Assembly: GCA_040429635.1 (NCBI GenBank) | Contig: CP158972.1 | Span: 2,986,001-3,050,000, forward strand | DNA length: 64,000 nucleotides | Direction: 5' to 3' | From: Tamlana crocina | GTDB taxonomy: Bacteria > Bacteroidota > Bacteroidia > Flavobacteriales > Flavobacteriaceae | Shown here: positions 33,527 through 42,369 of the stretch, one piece after another | Layout: each line of letters opens with the position of its first letter | How positions within the stretch are numbered: the first letter of the stretch is position 1 | Notes under the pieces: generated by a model | Database searches by the model: none | What the model was told of the DNA's origin: nothing | What the model saw: the letters and a program-made list of their open reading frames with translations, nothing else | Made by a program: the position numbers and the translations under genes

Positions 33527-34069
33527 GTGATCGAGGAAGTACAACTGTTAGTACAATTAAAATCCGACAAGGATAAAGACGAAGCTTTTAGGGCATTGAT
33601 TTCGCTCTACAAAGAACGGTTGTATTGGCATATCAGAAATATTGTGAAATCACATGACGACACTGACGATGTACTTCAAAACACATTTATAAAAGTTTAT
33701 AAAAATATTCATAATTTTAAAGGAGAAAGCAAACTGTTTTCGTGGATGTACCGCATCGCTACTAATGAGTCGATTACGTTCATCAACAAAAATGCCAAGC
33801 GGTTACAAACCAGTAGCGAAGAAGTTCAGCAGCAGGTTATAAATAATTTAACTTCCGATGTGTATTTTGAAGGCTCGGATATCCAATTAAAATTGCAAAA
33901 AGCCATTGCCACATTGCCCGAAAAACAGCAATTGGTATTCAATATGAAATATTTTCAGGATTTGAAATACAAGGAAATTTCAGAAATATTGGAAACCAGC
34001 GAAGGGGCCTTAAAAGCCTCGTACCATATCGCCGTAAAAAAAATTGAAGACTATTTAACTAACAATTAA
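33527..34069 (+). CDS. ECF RNA polymerase sigma factor
   Basis: Sigma-70 family factor of 180 residues with a GTG start. Region 2 covers about 20-90 (DDTDDVLQNTFIKVYKNIHNF, then SKLFSWMYRIATNESITFI). Region 4 covers about 125-178 (LPEKQQLVFNMKYFQDLKYKEISEIL, helix-turn-helix ETSEGALKASYHIAVKKIE). It heads a three-gene operon with a membrane protein and a Spy-like periplasmic protein. Its partners differ from those of the sigma operon at 3-5.5 kb. Confidence 0.93.
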   Translation: MIEEVQLLVQLKSDKDKDEAFRALISLYKERLYWHIRNIVKSHDDTDDVLQNTFIKVYKNIHNFKGESKLFSWMYRIATNESITFINKNAKRLQTSSEEVQQQVINNLTSDVYFEGSDIQLKLQKAIATLPEKQQLVFNMKYFQDLKYKEISEILETSEGALKASYHIAVKKIEDYLTNN

Positions 34070-34102
34070 ACCTTTATAAAAAAAAGTAGTCTTATAAATA
34101 GA

Positions 34103-34603
34103 ATGAAAGACAACAAGTTACATAACATTAAAAACACCGGGTTTAAAGCTCCCGACAATTACTTTGATACTTTAGAAGACAGACTGTTTACTGAAGCCAA
34201 ACTCAAAGCAAATGTTGGCGGCCCTGGTTTTGTTATGCCCGAAGGTTATTTAGACGGACTGGAAAATACCATTCTCAATAAAGTTCCGAAAACTGAGGAA
34301 CCAAAAGTCATTTCTATTTTTAGCAAAAGAACTTTGGTTTACGTATCGAGCATCGCGGCTGCCATTTTGTTGCTTTTCAATTTATCGATTTTAGAAACCA
34401 AACCCACTACTTTTGATTCTTTGGACACCGAAACCGTTGAAAATTATATTTTAGAAGAAGATATTGGTAGCTACGAAATCAATGCTTCCCTTACGGCAGA
34501 CGATTTTTATGTCGATAATTTCTCTGAAGAGACCATTGATGACGAATCTTTTGAAGACTATATTTTAAACGATGTTAACCTTGAAGACATAATGTTAGAA
34601 TAA
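34103..34603 (+). CDS. Single-pass membrane protein, probable sigma regulator
   Basis: 166 residues with one transmembrane segment at about 78-94 (VYVSSIAAAILLLFNLSIL). The N-terminal half is probably cytoplasmic and contains two similar motifs, FKAPDNYFDTLEDRLF and FVMPEGYLDGLENTIL, each with a Y-x-D/L-x-L-E pattern. The C-terminal half is very acidic and periplasmic. Position directly after an ECF sigma gene (33 bp) and topology suggest an anti-sigma role. There is no known anti-sigma signature. Confidence 0.65.
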   Translation: MKDNKLHNIKNTGFKAPDNYFDTLEDRLFTEAKLKANVGGPGFVMPEGYLDGLENTILNKVPKTEEPKVISIFSKRTLVYVSSIAAAILLLFNLSILETKPTTFDSLDTETVENYILEEDIGSYEINASLTADDFYVDNFSEETIDDESFEDYILNDVNLEDIMLE

Positions 34604-34612
34604 TACAAGAAC

Positions 34613-35071
34613 ATGAAAAAGAAAATTCTCCCTATACTCATTCTTTTTATTTCTATCAATGCGTTTTCGCAACGCCACGATAAATTTAAAAAACTGAAAA
34701 TCCCTTTTATCTCAGAACGCGTTAATTTAACAGCTGATGAAGCCGAAAAATTTTGGCCCATTTATAACGCTTACGAAGAAACCACTTCAAAATTAAGGCA
34801 CGAAAACATTAGAGGATTGCACCGCGAAATAAAAGAAAACCGCGAATCGTTAACTGAAGCAAAAGCCAAACAACTTCTTGCCGATTTAACCAAGTACGAA
34901 AACCAATTGCACGCCGAGGAAGCCAAACTGATTAAACAACTAAAGCCTATCCTTTCTGACAAAAAAATCATTTTGCTGAAAATGGCCGAAGAGGATTTTA
35001 AAAAACGATTGTTTGACAGATACGTCGATAAAAAATTAAAACACCGCATGGAAAAAGAAAAGGACCAATAA
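34613..35071 (+). CDS. Spy/CpxP-like periplasmic protein in a sigma operon
   Basis: Exported protein of 152 residues, signal peptide 1-19 (INAFS|Q). The mature part is helical and highly charged (NLTADEAEKFWPIYNAYEETTSKLR, ESLTEAKAKQLLADLTKYENQLHAEEAKLIKQLKPIL). It resembles the Spy/CpxP-like group often annotated as a sensor of ECF-type sigma factors. It probably monitors periplasmic protein or metal stress and feeds back on the upstream sigma pair (inference). It starts 9 bp after the membrane regulator gene. Its stop lies inside a terminator hairpin. Confidence 0.72.
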   Translation: MKKKILPILILFISINAFSQRHDKFKKLKIPFISERVNLTADEAEKFWPIYNAYEETTSKLRHENIRGLHREIKENRESLTEAKAKQLLADLTKYENQLHAEEAKLIKQLKPILSDKKIILLKMAEEDFKKRLFDRYVDKKLKHRMEKEKDQ

Positions 35072-35085
35072 AAGGTTCTTTTTTT
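35060..35085. terminator. Terminator overlapping two gene ends
   Basis: Stem AAGGACC (35060-35066) / GGTTCTT (35074-35080) with one G-U pair, then a T run. It includes the stop of the Spy-like gene and touches the stop of the convergent lipoprotein gene. Confidence 0.65.
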
Positions 35086-36112
35086 ATTCCCTAAATGTTA
35101 ATTTTGAAATGCGTTCCGCGCCAGCAGCATACGCCACACTATCGTTTAAAAACCTAATGGTGTAAAACCCCTCGTCGCTTAAGTGTTTCCATGTTTCGCC
35201 GGCATCGTTGCTAAAATCGATGCCCTTAAAACCAATAGCCACCAATTCCTTTCCATTTCTGTTCGGAATATATTGCACACAACTTCGGTAACCCGGATTT
35301 TGGTTTTGCGCTACCAACTGCCAAGTTTTTCCACCATCGGTCGTTTTCATTTTGTTGGCTGAATTCGCATCCGGATTGGTATAATCGCCCCCAATAGCAA
35401 AACCATTCAGTTCATCATAGAAGTCGATGGAATAAATGCCCTCAGTGTCTTTTTCCTTAACAATAGGCGTATCGAAAACCTGCCAAGTTTTGGCTTTATC
35501 GGGCGAGTAATACACACGTCCAGCCGTGGTAGCCACCCAAGTGTGATCGCCCACAATGGCAATATTGGTATCGCTGGCGGCAAAAGCACCTTCGTTTTCA
35601 ATACCTTTTGGCAATTCATCGCAAGTCAATTTTGTCCAAGTTTCGCCAGCATCACGGGTTACGATAACACTTAAACAACCATCGGTAGAATCGCCAATGG
35701 CGATGCCTTCCTCGTCGTTCCAAAAATCCATAGAATCGTAAAAGGCTTTGGGGTGGTTTTCTTTGTAAACCAACATTCCATTTTTGTACAGTTCAACAGG
35801 AGTTCCAATAGAAAGATAAAAAAAGTTATCATTCTGGATAGCGCAAGACCTAAAGCGGGATTCTGAACTTCGTAATAATTCAATTTCATTTATCTCTTTT
35901 AACCCATCAAAGAATAAGGAATACTGCTTCCCAACAGAAGAAATGCCTAATAACCTCTCTTCATTCAACTCTATAGCCCTAACATTCAAAAGCGAATCTT
36001 TTAAAAGCGTTTCAATTTCAACCATATTAAAAATTCGAGGAATAAAATCGCTCTTCTTCCCGCAGGAAACACAGTATACCAAAGCTAACAGACCAACAAA
36101 AAATGATTTCAT
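35084..36112 (-). CDS. BNR/YCF48-like beta-propeller lipoprotein
   Basis: Lipoprotein of 342 residues; the lipobox YCVSC gives Cys 17. The body is a beta-propeller with repeated Asp-box-type motifs: DAGETWTKL, DKAKTWQVF, DGGKTWQLV and DAGETWKHL. These resemble photosystem II assembly factor YCF48 and sialidase BNR repeats. Flavobacterial genomes often label it oxidoreductase, with no motif to support that. A surface binding or assembly role is more likely. It is monocistronic. Confidence 0.75.
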   Translation of the reverse strand: MKSFFVGLLALVYCVSCGKKSDFIPRIFNMVEIETLLKDSLLNVRAIELNEERLLGISSVGKQYSLFFDGLKEINEIELLRSSESRFRSCAIQNDNFFYLSIGTPVELYKNGMLVYKENHPKAFYDSMDFWNDEEGIAIGDSTDGCLSVIVTRDAGETWTKLTCDELPKGIENEGAFAASDTNIAIVGDHTWVATTAGRVYYSPDKAKTWQVFDTPIVKEKDTEGIYSIDFYDELNGFAIGGDYTNPDANSANKMKTTDGGKTWQLVAQNQNPGYRSCVQYIPNRNGKELVAIGFKGIDFSNDAGETWKHLSDEGFYTIRFLNDSVAYAAGAERISKLTFRE

Positions 36113-36186
36113 AGATACTAATTTTCGGAAAAGATAAACCTATTCATCTAATTAATAAAACATTCGTGAATTCATGGCAATTAACG

Positions 36187-36194
36187 TAACTTTG
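36187..36194 (+). promoter_or_regulatory. Candidate -7 box for the RsmB-like gene
   Basis: TAACTTTG about 63 bp before the ATG at 36258. Confidence 0.45.
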
Positions 36195-36257
36195 CCTGCT
36201 TAAATTTCAGTTTATGGTAAGACTGCTTACTGCGACTGAAAACTGATTACTAAAAAA

Positions 36258-37475
36258 ATGCGACTACACAGAAATTTATGCTTTGCGGTTATTGATGGAT
36301 TGACCGATATTTTTAACGAAGGAAACTATGCCGACAAAGTGATACAGCAATTATTAAAACGCGATAAACGTTGGGGCGCTCGCGACCGTGCTTTTGTGGC
36401 CGAAACCACTTATGATATTGTCCGTTGGAAACGCCTTTACGCCGAAATTGCCGAAGTAAAAGAACCGTTTGATCGCGACAATCTGTGGCGCCTTTTTGCC
36501 GTTTGGGCCACTTTGAAAGGCATCAAATTACCGGATTGGAAGTATTTTGAAAATACCCCAACCCGAAAAATAAAAGGCCGTTTTGATGAGCTTTCTAAAA
36601 TTAGAAAATTCCGTGAGTCCATTCCCGATTGGATTGACGAAGTGGGCGCAAAAGAATTGGGCAATGCTGTATGGACCAAAGAAATTGCCATGCAAAACGA
36701 ACAGGCCGATGTTATTCTGCGCGTCAACACCTTAAAAACGACCAAAGAAAAACTGCAAAGTATTCTTTTTGATGAAAATACTATTGAAACCGAATTTGTA
36801 AAAGGCTACCCATCGGCATTAAAACTAAAGGAACGTGCTAATGTTTTTGTAACCGATGCTTTTAAAAACGGACTTTTTGAAGTTCAGGATGCCTCCTCGC
36901 AATTGGTCGCCGATTTTCTGGATGTAAAACCCGGAATGAAAGTAGTGGATACCTGTGCCGGTGCGGGTGGAAAAACCCTGCATTTAGCGGCTTTAATGCA
37001 AAATAAAGGGCAGGTTATTGCCATGGATATTTACGAAAGTAAACTTAAAAAGCTTAAAATTCGTGCTAAGCGCAATGGGGTTCACAACTTCGATATGCGC
37101 GTAATCGACTCTACCAAACCCATAAAGAAACTGCATAGCAAAGCCGACCGTGTTTTGATCGACGCCCCCTGCTCAGGATTGGGCGTGCTACGTCGCAACC
37201 CCGATGCCAAATGGAAATTGGAGCCCGAGTTTTTAGACCGCATTCGTGTAACCCAACAAGAGGTGCTGCAACAATATTCAAAAATGGTAAAACCCGGCGG
37301 AAAACTGGTTTACGCTACCTGTTCGGTACTCCCTTCGGAAAACCAAAATCAGGTGGAAGCCTTTTTAAAGACAGACGTTGGTGCCGATTTCAATTTTGTA
37401 AAAGACAAAAAAGTATTCGCCCACGAAAGTGGTTTTGATGGGTTTTATATGGCGCTTATGGAACGGAAAGCCTAG
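36258..37475 (+). CDS. RsmB/NOP2-family RNA m5C methyltransferase
   Basis: SAM-dependent cytosine-5 RNA methyltransferase of 405 residues. The N-terminal helical domain is NusB-like (about 1-130). SAM motif I is VVDTCAGAGGKT (229-240). The two catalytic cysteines are Cys 305 in DAPCSGLG and Cys 355 in YATCSVLP, both present. Target RNA (16S rRNA C967 as in RsmB, or another site) cannot be decided. It is monocistronic and followed by a palindromic repeat. Confidence 0.92.
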   Translation: MRLHRNLCFAVIDGLTDIFNEGNYADKVIQQLLKRDKRWGARDRAFVAETTYDIVRWKRLYAEIAEVKEPFDRDNLWRLFAVWATLKGIKLPDWKYFENTPTRKIKGRFDELSKIRKFRESIPDWIDEVGAKELGNAVWTKEIAMQNEQADVILRVNTLKTTKEKLQSILFDENTIETEFVKGYPSALKLKERANVFVTDAFKNGLFEVQDASSQLVADFLDVKPGMKVVDTCAGAGGKTLHLAALMQNKGQVIAMDIYESKLKKLKIRAKRNGVHNFDMRVIDSTKPIKKLHSKADRVLIDAPCSGLGVLRRNPDAKWKLEPEFLDRIRVTQQEVLQQYSKMVKPGGKLVYATCSVLPSENQNQVEAFLKTDVGADFNFVKDKKVFAHESGFDGFYMALMERKA

Positions 37476-37483
37476 TTATTCGC

Positions 37484-37576
37484 GTCATTCTGAACTTGTT
37501 TCAGAATCACATTAATTACTAACTCTTTTTTAACAAGAGGCCTAAATAGCGCTTCGACTGCGCTCAGCGTGACAAT
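37484..37576. repeat. Composite palindromic repeat, full copy 1 (about 93 bp)
   Basis: Begins GTCATTCTGAA and ends GCGTGAC, so the termini GTCA/TGAC are inverted. The first unit has the hairpin ATTCTGAA/TTCAGAAT. The second unit carries the core TTCGACTGCGCTCAG (37553-37567). A variable middle of about 40 bp lies between. The same layout is found inverted at 63655-63749. Confidence 0.75.
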
Positions 37577-37623
37577 TCAAGTTGACGAAAACTATAAAAA
37601 TTCAGTTTTTAAATCTTCTTCCG

Positions 37624-37631
37624 TATTTTTG
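37624..37631 (+). promoter_or_regulatory. Candidate -7 box for the fructosamine kinase gene
   Basis: TATTTTTG ends only 4 bp before the ATG at 37636. If used, the mRNA would be leaderless or nearly so. Confidence 0.45.
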
Positions 37632-37635
37632 AATC

Positions 37636-38496
37636 ATGCAAAACGATTTAAAAATCCACCTTTCAGGGATATTGAATGAAGACATTTGCAGTATGTCACC
37701 TGTTCACGGTGGCGATATTTCAACGGCTTATAAAATTGAAACGGCCACAAATGCCTATTTCCTAAAAACCAACCAAGCTTCATCCGCATTAACCATGTTT
37801 GAAATTGAAGCCAACGGACTCAACTTAATTGGCAGTACCAATACCATAAAAACCCCTAAAGTTTTGTTTTGTAATCGTTTTGGCAACCATGCTTTTCTTT
37901 TAATGGAATTCATTGAAAGCAAATCACCTTCCGCCAAAGATTTTGAACATTTAGGCCAACAACTCGCCCAATTACACCAATGTTCTTCTAAAAATTTTGG
38001 ACTGGAAACCGACAATTTTATTGGCAGTTTGCCACAAAGCAACACGCAACACAGCAATTGGGTCGATTTTTATATTCACGAACGGTTGCAACCCCAGTTT
38101 AAATTGGCACATCAAAAACATTTGCTTACTTCCTCTGAAATTCCTTCGGTTAAAAAAATGAACAATTCTCTATCTCCTTTATTCAAAAACATCAAACCGT
38201 CGCTATTGCATGGCGATTTGTGGAGTGGCAATTATTTAATTTCAAAAGATGGCACACCATATTTAATAGACCCCGCCGTGTATTTCGGACACAACGAGGT
38301 TGATATTGCCATGAGCAAATTGTTTGGCGGTTTTGGCGAGAGTTTTTATCAATCTTATGTTGAAATCTTTCCGTTTTCAGACGAAACTTCAGCCCGAATC
38401 GACATTTACCAATTGTATTATTTGTTGGTTCACCTCAACTTATTCGGAAATTCTTACCGAAATTCGGTTAAAACCATTTTAGAGAAATACTTTTAA
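37636..38496 (+). CDS. Fructosamine kinase family protein
   Basis: Cytoplasmic kinase-fold protein of 286 residues that phosphorylates protein-bound or free ketosamines, allowing deglycation. The catalytic loop is HGDLWSGNYL with Asp 194, and the metal-binding DPA follows (PYLIDPAVYFGHNEVDIAMSKLFGGF). The N-terminal GGDISTAYKIET is the glycine loop. All catalytic parts are present. It is monocistronic, between repeat copy 1 and purL. Confidence 0.9.
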   Translation: MQNDLKIHLSGILNEDICSMSPVHGGDISTAYKIETATNAYFLKTNQASSALTMFEIEANGLNLIGSTNTIKTPKVLFCNRFGNHAFLLMEFIESKSPSAKDFEHLGQQLAQLHQCSSKNFGLETDNFIGSLPQSNTQHSNWVDFYIHERLQPQFKLAHQKHLLTSSEIPSVKKMNNSLSPLFKNIKPSLLHGDLWSGNYLISKDGTPYLIDPAVYFGHNEVDIAMSKLFGGFGESFYQSYVEIFPFSDETSARIDIYQLYYLLVHLNLFGNSYRNSVKTILEKYF

Positions 38497-38571
38497 TTTT
38501 CGGTGTTAAAATCCTGTTCGTAACCCTTTCAAAAATCGAAAATCCGAGATCTACAATCTAAAATAAAAACG

Positions 38572-38579
38572 TATTTTTG
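38572..38579 (+). promoter_or_regulatory. Candidate -7 box for purL
   Basis: TATTTTTG, 32 bp before the purL ATG. Confidence 0.5.
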
Positions 38580-38611
38580 CATTTTCAAATACATTTACAA
38601 ACCCGTACATA

Positions 38612-41600
38612 ATGATTCATTTCTTTGGAAACGTAACCGGCAAAGTGTTTGCCGTACAAACAACAAAAGAATTATCAACCGAAACCATTTCTAAACTAAC
38701 ATGGTTATTTGGCAACCAGCCTAAAATAGAGCAAGCATCATTGGATGCTTTTTTTGTTGGACCACGTGCTGCAATGATTACCCCTTGGAGTACCAATGCT
38801 GTGGAAATCACCCAAAACATGGGGATTTCTGACATTATTCGAATTGAGGAATTCCAAGCCGTTTCGGAAGATTTTAAGGATTTCGACCCGATGATTTCTG
38901 AAAAATTCAACGGACTGAATCAAGAATCATTTACCATAAACATCAAGCCGGAGCCTATTCTGGACATTGAAGATATTGCCGCTTACAACATTCAGGAAGG
39001 GCTTTCATTGAGCGACGAAGAGGTTGAATATTTAGAAGGTGTTGCCAAGAAAATTGGTCGCCCGTTAACCGATTCTGAAGTATTTGGGTTTTCACAGGTA
39101 AACAGTGAGCACTGTCGCCATAAAATTTTTAACGGCACATTTGTAATTGACGGCGAGGAAAAACCGACGTCACTATTCAAGTTGATCCGTAAAACTTCGG
39201 AAACCAACCCGAACGATATTGTTTCGGCCTATAAGGACAACGTAGCCTTTATTAAAGGCCCAAAAGTAGAGCAGTTCGCTCCAAAACGTGCTGACGTTCC
39301 TGAATTTTACCAAACCAAAGATTTCGATTCTGTAATTTCGCTTAAAGCGGAAACCCACAACTTCCCAACCACGGTTGAGCCTTTTAACGGTGCAGCAACG
39401 GGTTCGGGTGGCGAAATTCGCGACCGTTTGGCTGGCGGAAAAGGTTCTTTGCCTTTGGCAGGAACAGCGGTTTACATGACGTCGTATTCGCGTTTGGAAG
39501 ACAACCCATTCGACTCCGCTCAGGGCAGGCCTTGGGAAAAAGCGATGGACGAGCGCAAGTGGTTGTACCAAACTCCCATGGATATTTTAATAAAAGCTTC
39601 AAACGGCGCTTCCGATTTTGGCAATAAATTCGGTCAGCCGTTAATCTGCGGTTCGGTGTTAACGTTCGAGCACGAAGAAGATGCCAGAAAACTTGGCTTC
39701 GACAAAGTAATCATGCAAGCCGGAGGTATTGGTTACGGAAAATCTGAACAAGCCTTAAAAGACACCCCAAAAACAGGCGATAAAGTCGTTATTCTAGGTG
39801 GCGAAAACTACCGTATTGGTATGGGTGGTGCCGCGGTATCAAGTGCCGATACGGGTGAATTTGAATCGGGCATTGAACTGAATGCCGTACAGCGTTCTAA
39901 TCCCGAAATGCAAAAACGTGCAGCCAACGCCGTTCGTGGTATGGTAGAAAGCGATGAAAACCATATTGTTTCCATTCACGATCATGGTGCTGGAGGACAC
40001 TTAAACTGTCTATCGGAATTAGTTGAAGAAACCGGTGGGCATATCGATTTGGATAAACTTCCCGTTGGCGACCCCACCCTATCCGACAAAGAAATTATTG
40101 GTAACGAATCCCAAGAGCGTATGGGATTGGTTATTTCTGAAAAACATATTGACACGCTTCAAAAAATTGCCGACCGTGAGCGTTCGCCCATGTATACCGT
40201 AGGCGATGTTACCGGCAATAATCGCTTTACTTTCGAGAGCAAAACCAACGGGCACAAACCGATGGATTTGGCTATGGAAGACATGTTTGGCAGCTCGCCA
40301 AAAACCTATATGTACGATAAAAAGGTTACTCGAAATTATGCTGATGTGACTTACAATCCTGATAATTTCAACAACTATCTGGAGCAAGTATTACAACTTG
40401 AAGCTGTTGCGTGTAAAGACTGGTTGACCAATAAAGTAGACCGTTGTGTTGGCGGAAAAGTAGCCAAGCAACAATGTGTTGGTCCGTTGCAAATTCCATT
40501 GAACAACGTTGGTGTTATGGCATTGGATTTTAAAGGCAAGGAAGGTATCGCTACATCTATTGGGCATTCACCTATTTCGGGATTAATCAATCCGGTAGCT
40601 GGAAGCAGAAATTCCATCACCGAAGCTTTAACCAACATTATTTGGGCGCCACTAAAAGATGGATTAAAAAATGTATCGCTATCTGCAAACTGGATGTGGC
40701 CTTGTAAAAACGAAGGTGAAGACGCGCGCTTATACGAAGCGGTTGAAGCGGTTTCAGAATTTGCTATCGATTTGGGTATCAACGTCCCAACCGGAAAAGA
40801 TTCACTTTCCATGAAGCAAAAATACCCTAACGAAGAGGTTATTTCTCCGGGAACCGTAATCATTTCGGCTGCAGCTAACTGTATCGACATAAACAAAGTA
40901 ATTGAGCCTGTATTCCAAAAAGGAGCAGGAAGTATATACTACATCAACCTATCTCAAGATTGTTTTAAATTAGGCGGAAGCTCATTTGCCCAAGTAGTGA
41001 ACAAAATTGGAAAAGACACTCCAAATGTTCAAAACGCCGGGTATGTTAAAACGGTTTTTAACACCATTCAGCAATTAATTTTAGAGGAAAAAATTGTTGC
41101 GGGCCATGATGTGGCATCGGGTGGATTAATCACAACGCTTTTAGAATTGTGTTTTGCCGACAATAATTTAGGTGCTGAATTAAACTTAACTGCTCTGGCT
41201 GAAAATGATTCAACTAAAGTATTGTTTGCTGAAAATGCAGGTTTGGTTATTCAATCGAAAGACGCTTCAATCGAATCTGTATTATCTGAAGCCAACATTG
41301 AATTCTTCAACATTGGTAACGTTGCCGAAAGCGATAGCTTAATCATCAGCAACGGAAATGACACGTTCAACTTGTCTGTTTCTAAATGGCGTGATACTTG
41401 GTTCAAAACATCGTTCTTATTAGACCAAAGACAAACGGCGAATGGTTTAGCGCAAAACCGTTACGATAATTATAAAAATCAACCATTACAATACAGTTTC
41501 CCGAGTCATTTTACTGGGAAGTTAAAAGATGTGGTTTCTGTTCCTCTCAACCACCAAAAGCCAAAAGCAGCCATTCTTCGTGAAAAAGGAAGTAACTCCG

Positions 41601-42307
41601 AACGCGAAATGGCCAACGCCATGTACTTGGCTGGGTTTGATGTAAAAGATGTACACATGACCGATTTAATTTCTGGTCGTGAAACATTGGAAGATATTCA
41701 GTTTTTAGGTGCTGTTGGTGGATTCTCAAACAGTGACGTTTTGGGTTCTGCGAAAGGTTGGGCCGGAGCTATTAAATACAACGACAAAGCGAATGAAGTG
41801 ATTAAAAATTTCTTCAAACGAGATGACACTTTATCAGTTGGTATTTGCAATGGTTGCCAATTGTGGATGGAATTAGATTTAATCAATCCAGAACACGATG
41901 TTCATGGCAAAATGCTCCACAACGATTCGCACAAACACGAGAGTTCGTTTACATCGGTAAAAATTCAAGAAAACAATTCGGTGATGCTCTCCAACTTAGC
42001 GGGAAGCACCTTGGGGGTTTGGATTTCACATGGGGAAGGTAAATTCAGTTTACCAAAAGCAGAAGACCAATACAACATTGTTGGTAAATACGCTTATGCG
42101 GAATACCCACACAACCCCAACGGATCGGATTATAACACCGCCATGATGTGCGATAAAACAGGACGCCATTTGGTAACCATGCCACATATCGAGCGTTCTA
42201 TTTTCCAATGGAACTGGGCCAATTATCCAACAGGAAGAAAAGACGAAGTTTCTCCTTGGGTTGAAGCTTTTGTTAATGCCCGAAAGTGGATTGAAAACAA
42301 AAAATAA
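38612..42307 (+). CDS. purL: Phosphoribosylformylglycinamidine synthase
   Basis: Large single-chain FGAM synthase (1231 residues) of purine synthesis: FGAR + glutamine + ATP gives FGAM. An N-terminal PurS-like region (about 1-150) is followed by two AIRS-type synthetase halves (HNFPTTVEPFNGAATGSGGEIRD, VSIHDHGAGGHLNCLSELVEE) and a C-terminal glutamine amidotransferase with its cysteine in VGICNGCQLW. Between SYSRLEDN and RPWEKAM lie seven residues, PFDSAQG (299-305), encoded by an intergenic-repeat core at 39506-39526. The frame is kept, so the enzyme is probably functional. Confidence 0.96.
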   Translation: MIHFFGNVTGKVFAVQTTKELSTETISKLTWLFGNQPKIEQASLDAFFVGPRAAMITPWSTNAVEITQNMGISDIIRIEEFQAVSEDFKDFDPMISEKFNGLNQESFTINIKPEPILDIEDIAAYNIQEGLSLSDEEVEYLEGVAKKIGRPLTDSEVFGFSQVNSEHCRHKIFNGTFVIDGEEKPTSLFKLIRKTSETNPNDIVSAYKDNVAFIKGPKVEQFAPKRADVPEFYQTKDFDSVISLKAETHNFPTTVEPFNGAATGSGGEIRDRLAGGKGSLPLAGTAVYMTSYSRLEDNPFDSAQGRPWEKAMDERKWLYQTPMDILIKASNGASDFGNKFGQPLICGSVLTFEHEEDARKLGFDKVIMQAGGIGYGKSEQALKDTPKTGDKVVILGGENYRIGMGGAAVSSADTGEFESGIELNAVQRSNPEMQKRAANAVRGMVESDENHIVSIHDHGAGGHLNCLSELVEETGGHIDLDKLPVGDPTLSDKEIIGNESQERMGLVISEKHIDTLQKIADRERSPMYTVGDVTGNNRFTFESKTNGHKPMDLAMEDMFGSSPKTYMYDKKVTRNYADVTYNPDNFNNYLEQVLQLEAVACKDWLTNKVDRCVGGKVAKQQCVGPLQIPLNNVGVMALDFKGKEGIATSIGHSPISGLINPVAGSRNSITEALTNIIWAPLKDGLKNVSLSANWMWPCKNEGEDARLYEAVEAVSEFAIDLGINVPTGKDSLSMKQKYPNEEVISPGTVIISAAANCIDINKVIEPVFQKGAGSIYYINLSQDCFKLGGSSFAQVVNKIGKDTPNVQNAGYVKTVFNTIQQLILEEKIVAGHDVASGGLITTLLELCFADNNLGAELNLTALAENDSTKVLFAENAGLVIQSKDASIESVLSEANIEFFNIGNVAESDSLIISNGNDTFNLSVSKWRDTWFKTSFLLDQRQTANGLAQNRYDNYKNQPLQYSFPSHFTGKLKDVVSVPLNHQKPKAAILREKGSNSEREMANAMYLAGFDVKDVHMTDLISGRETLEDIQFLGAVGGFSNSDVLGSAKGWAGAIKYNDKANEVIKNFFKRDDTLSVGICNGCQLWMELDLINPEHDVHGKMLHNDSHKHESSFTSVKIQENNSVMLSNLAGSTLGVWISHGEGKFSLPKAEDQYNIVGKYAYAEYPHNPNGSDYNTAMMCDKTGRHLVTMPHIERSIFQWNWANYPTGRKDEVSPWVEAFVNARKWIENKK
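39506..39526. repeat. Repeat core inserted in frame inside purL
   Basis: 21 bp containing TTCGACTCCGCTCAG (39509-39523), which differs by one base from the core of the intergenic repeats at 37553 and 63661. It encodes PFDSAQG between otherwise family-like purL segments. The minus-strand frames give LSGVEW and PERSRM, peptides typical of this repeat. Confidence 0.7.
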
Positions 42308-42313
42308 CAATAC

Positions 42314-42353
42314 AAAAAAACGCTATCAATTTAAGTTTTGATAGCGTTTTTTT
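42314..42353. terminator. Bidirectional terminator, purL / DUF3820
   Basis: Stem CGCTATCAA (42321-42329) / TTGATAGCG (42338-42346), extended by A and T tracts, between converging genes. Confidence 0.85.
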
Positions 42354-42369
42354 ATTTTGGGATTCACGG

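Noticed and set aside
39173-39571. Minus-strand ORF inside purL containing LSGVEW
   Set aside because: It is the reverse frame of purL through the inserted repeat core; the peptide is a typical translation artefact of this repeat.
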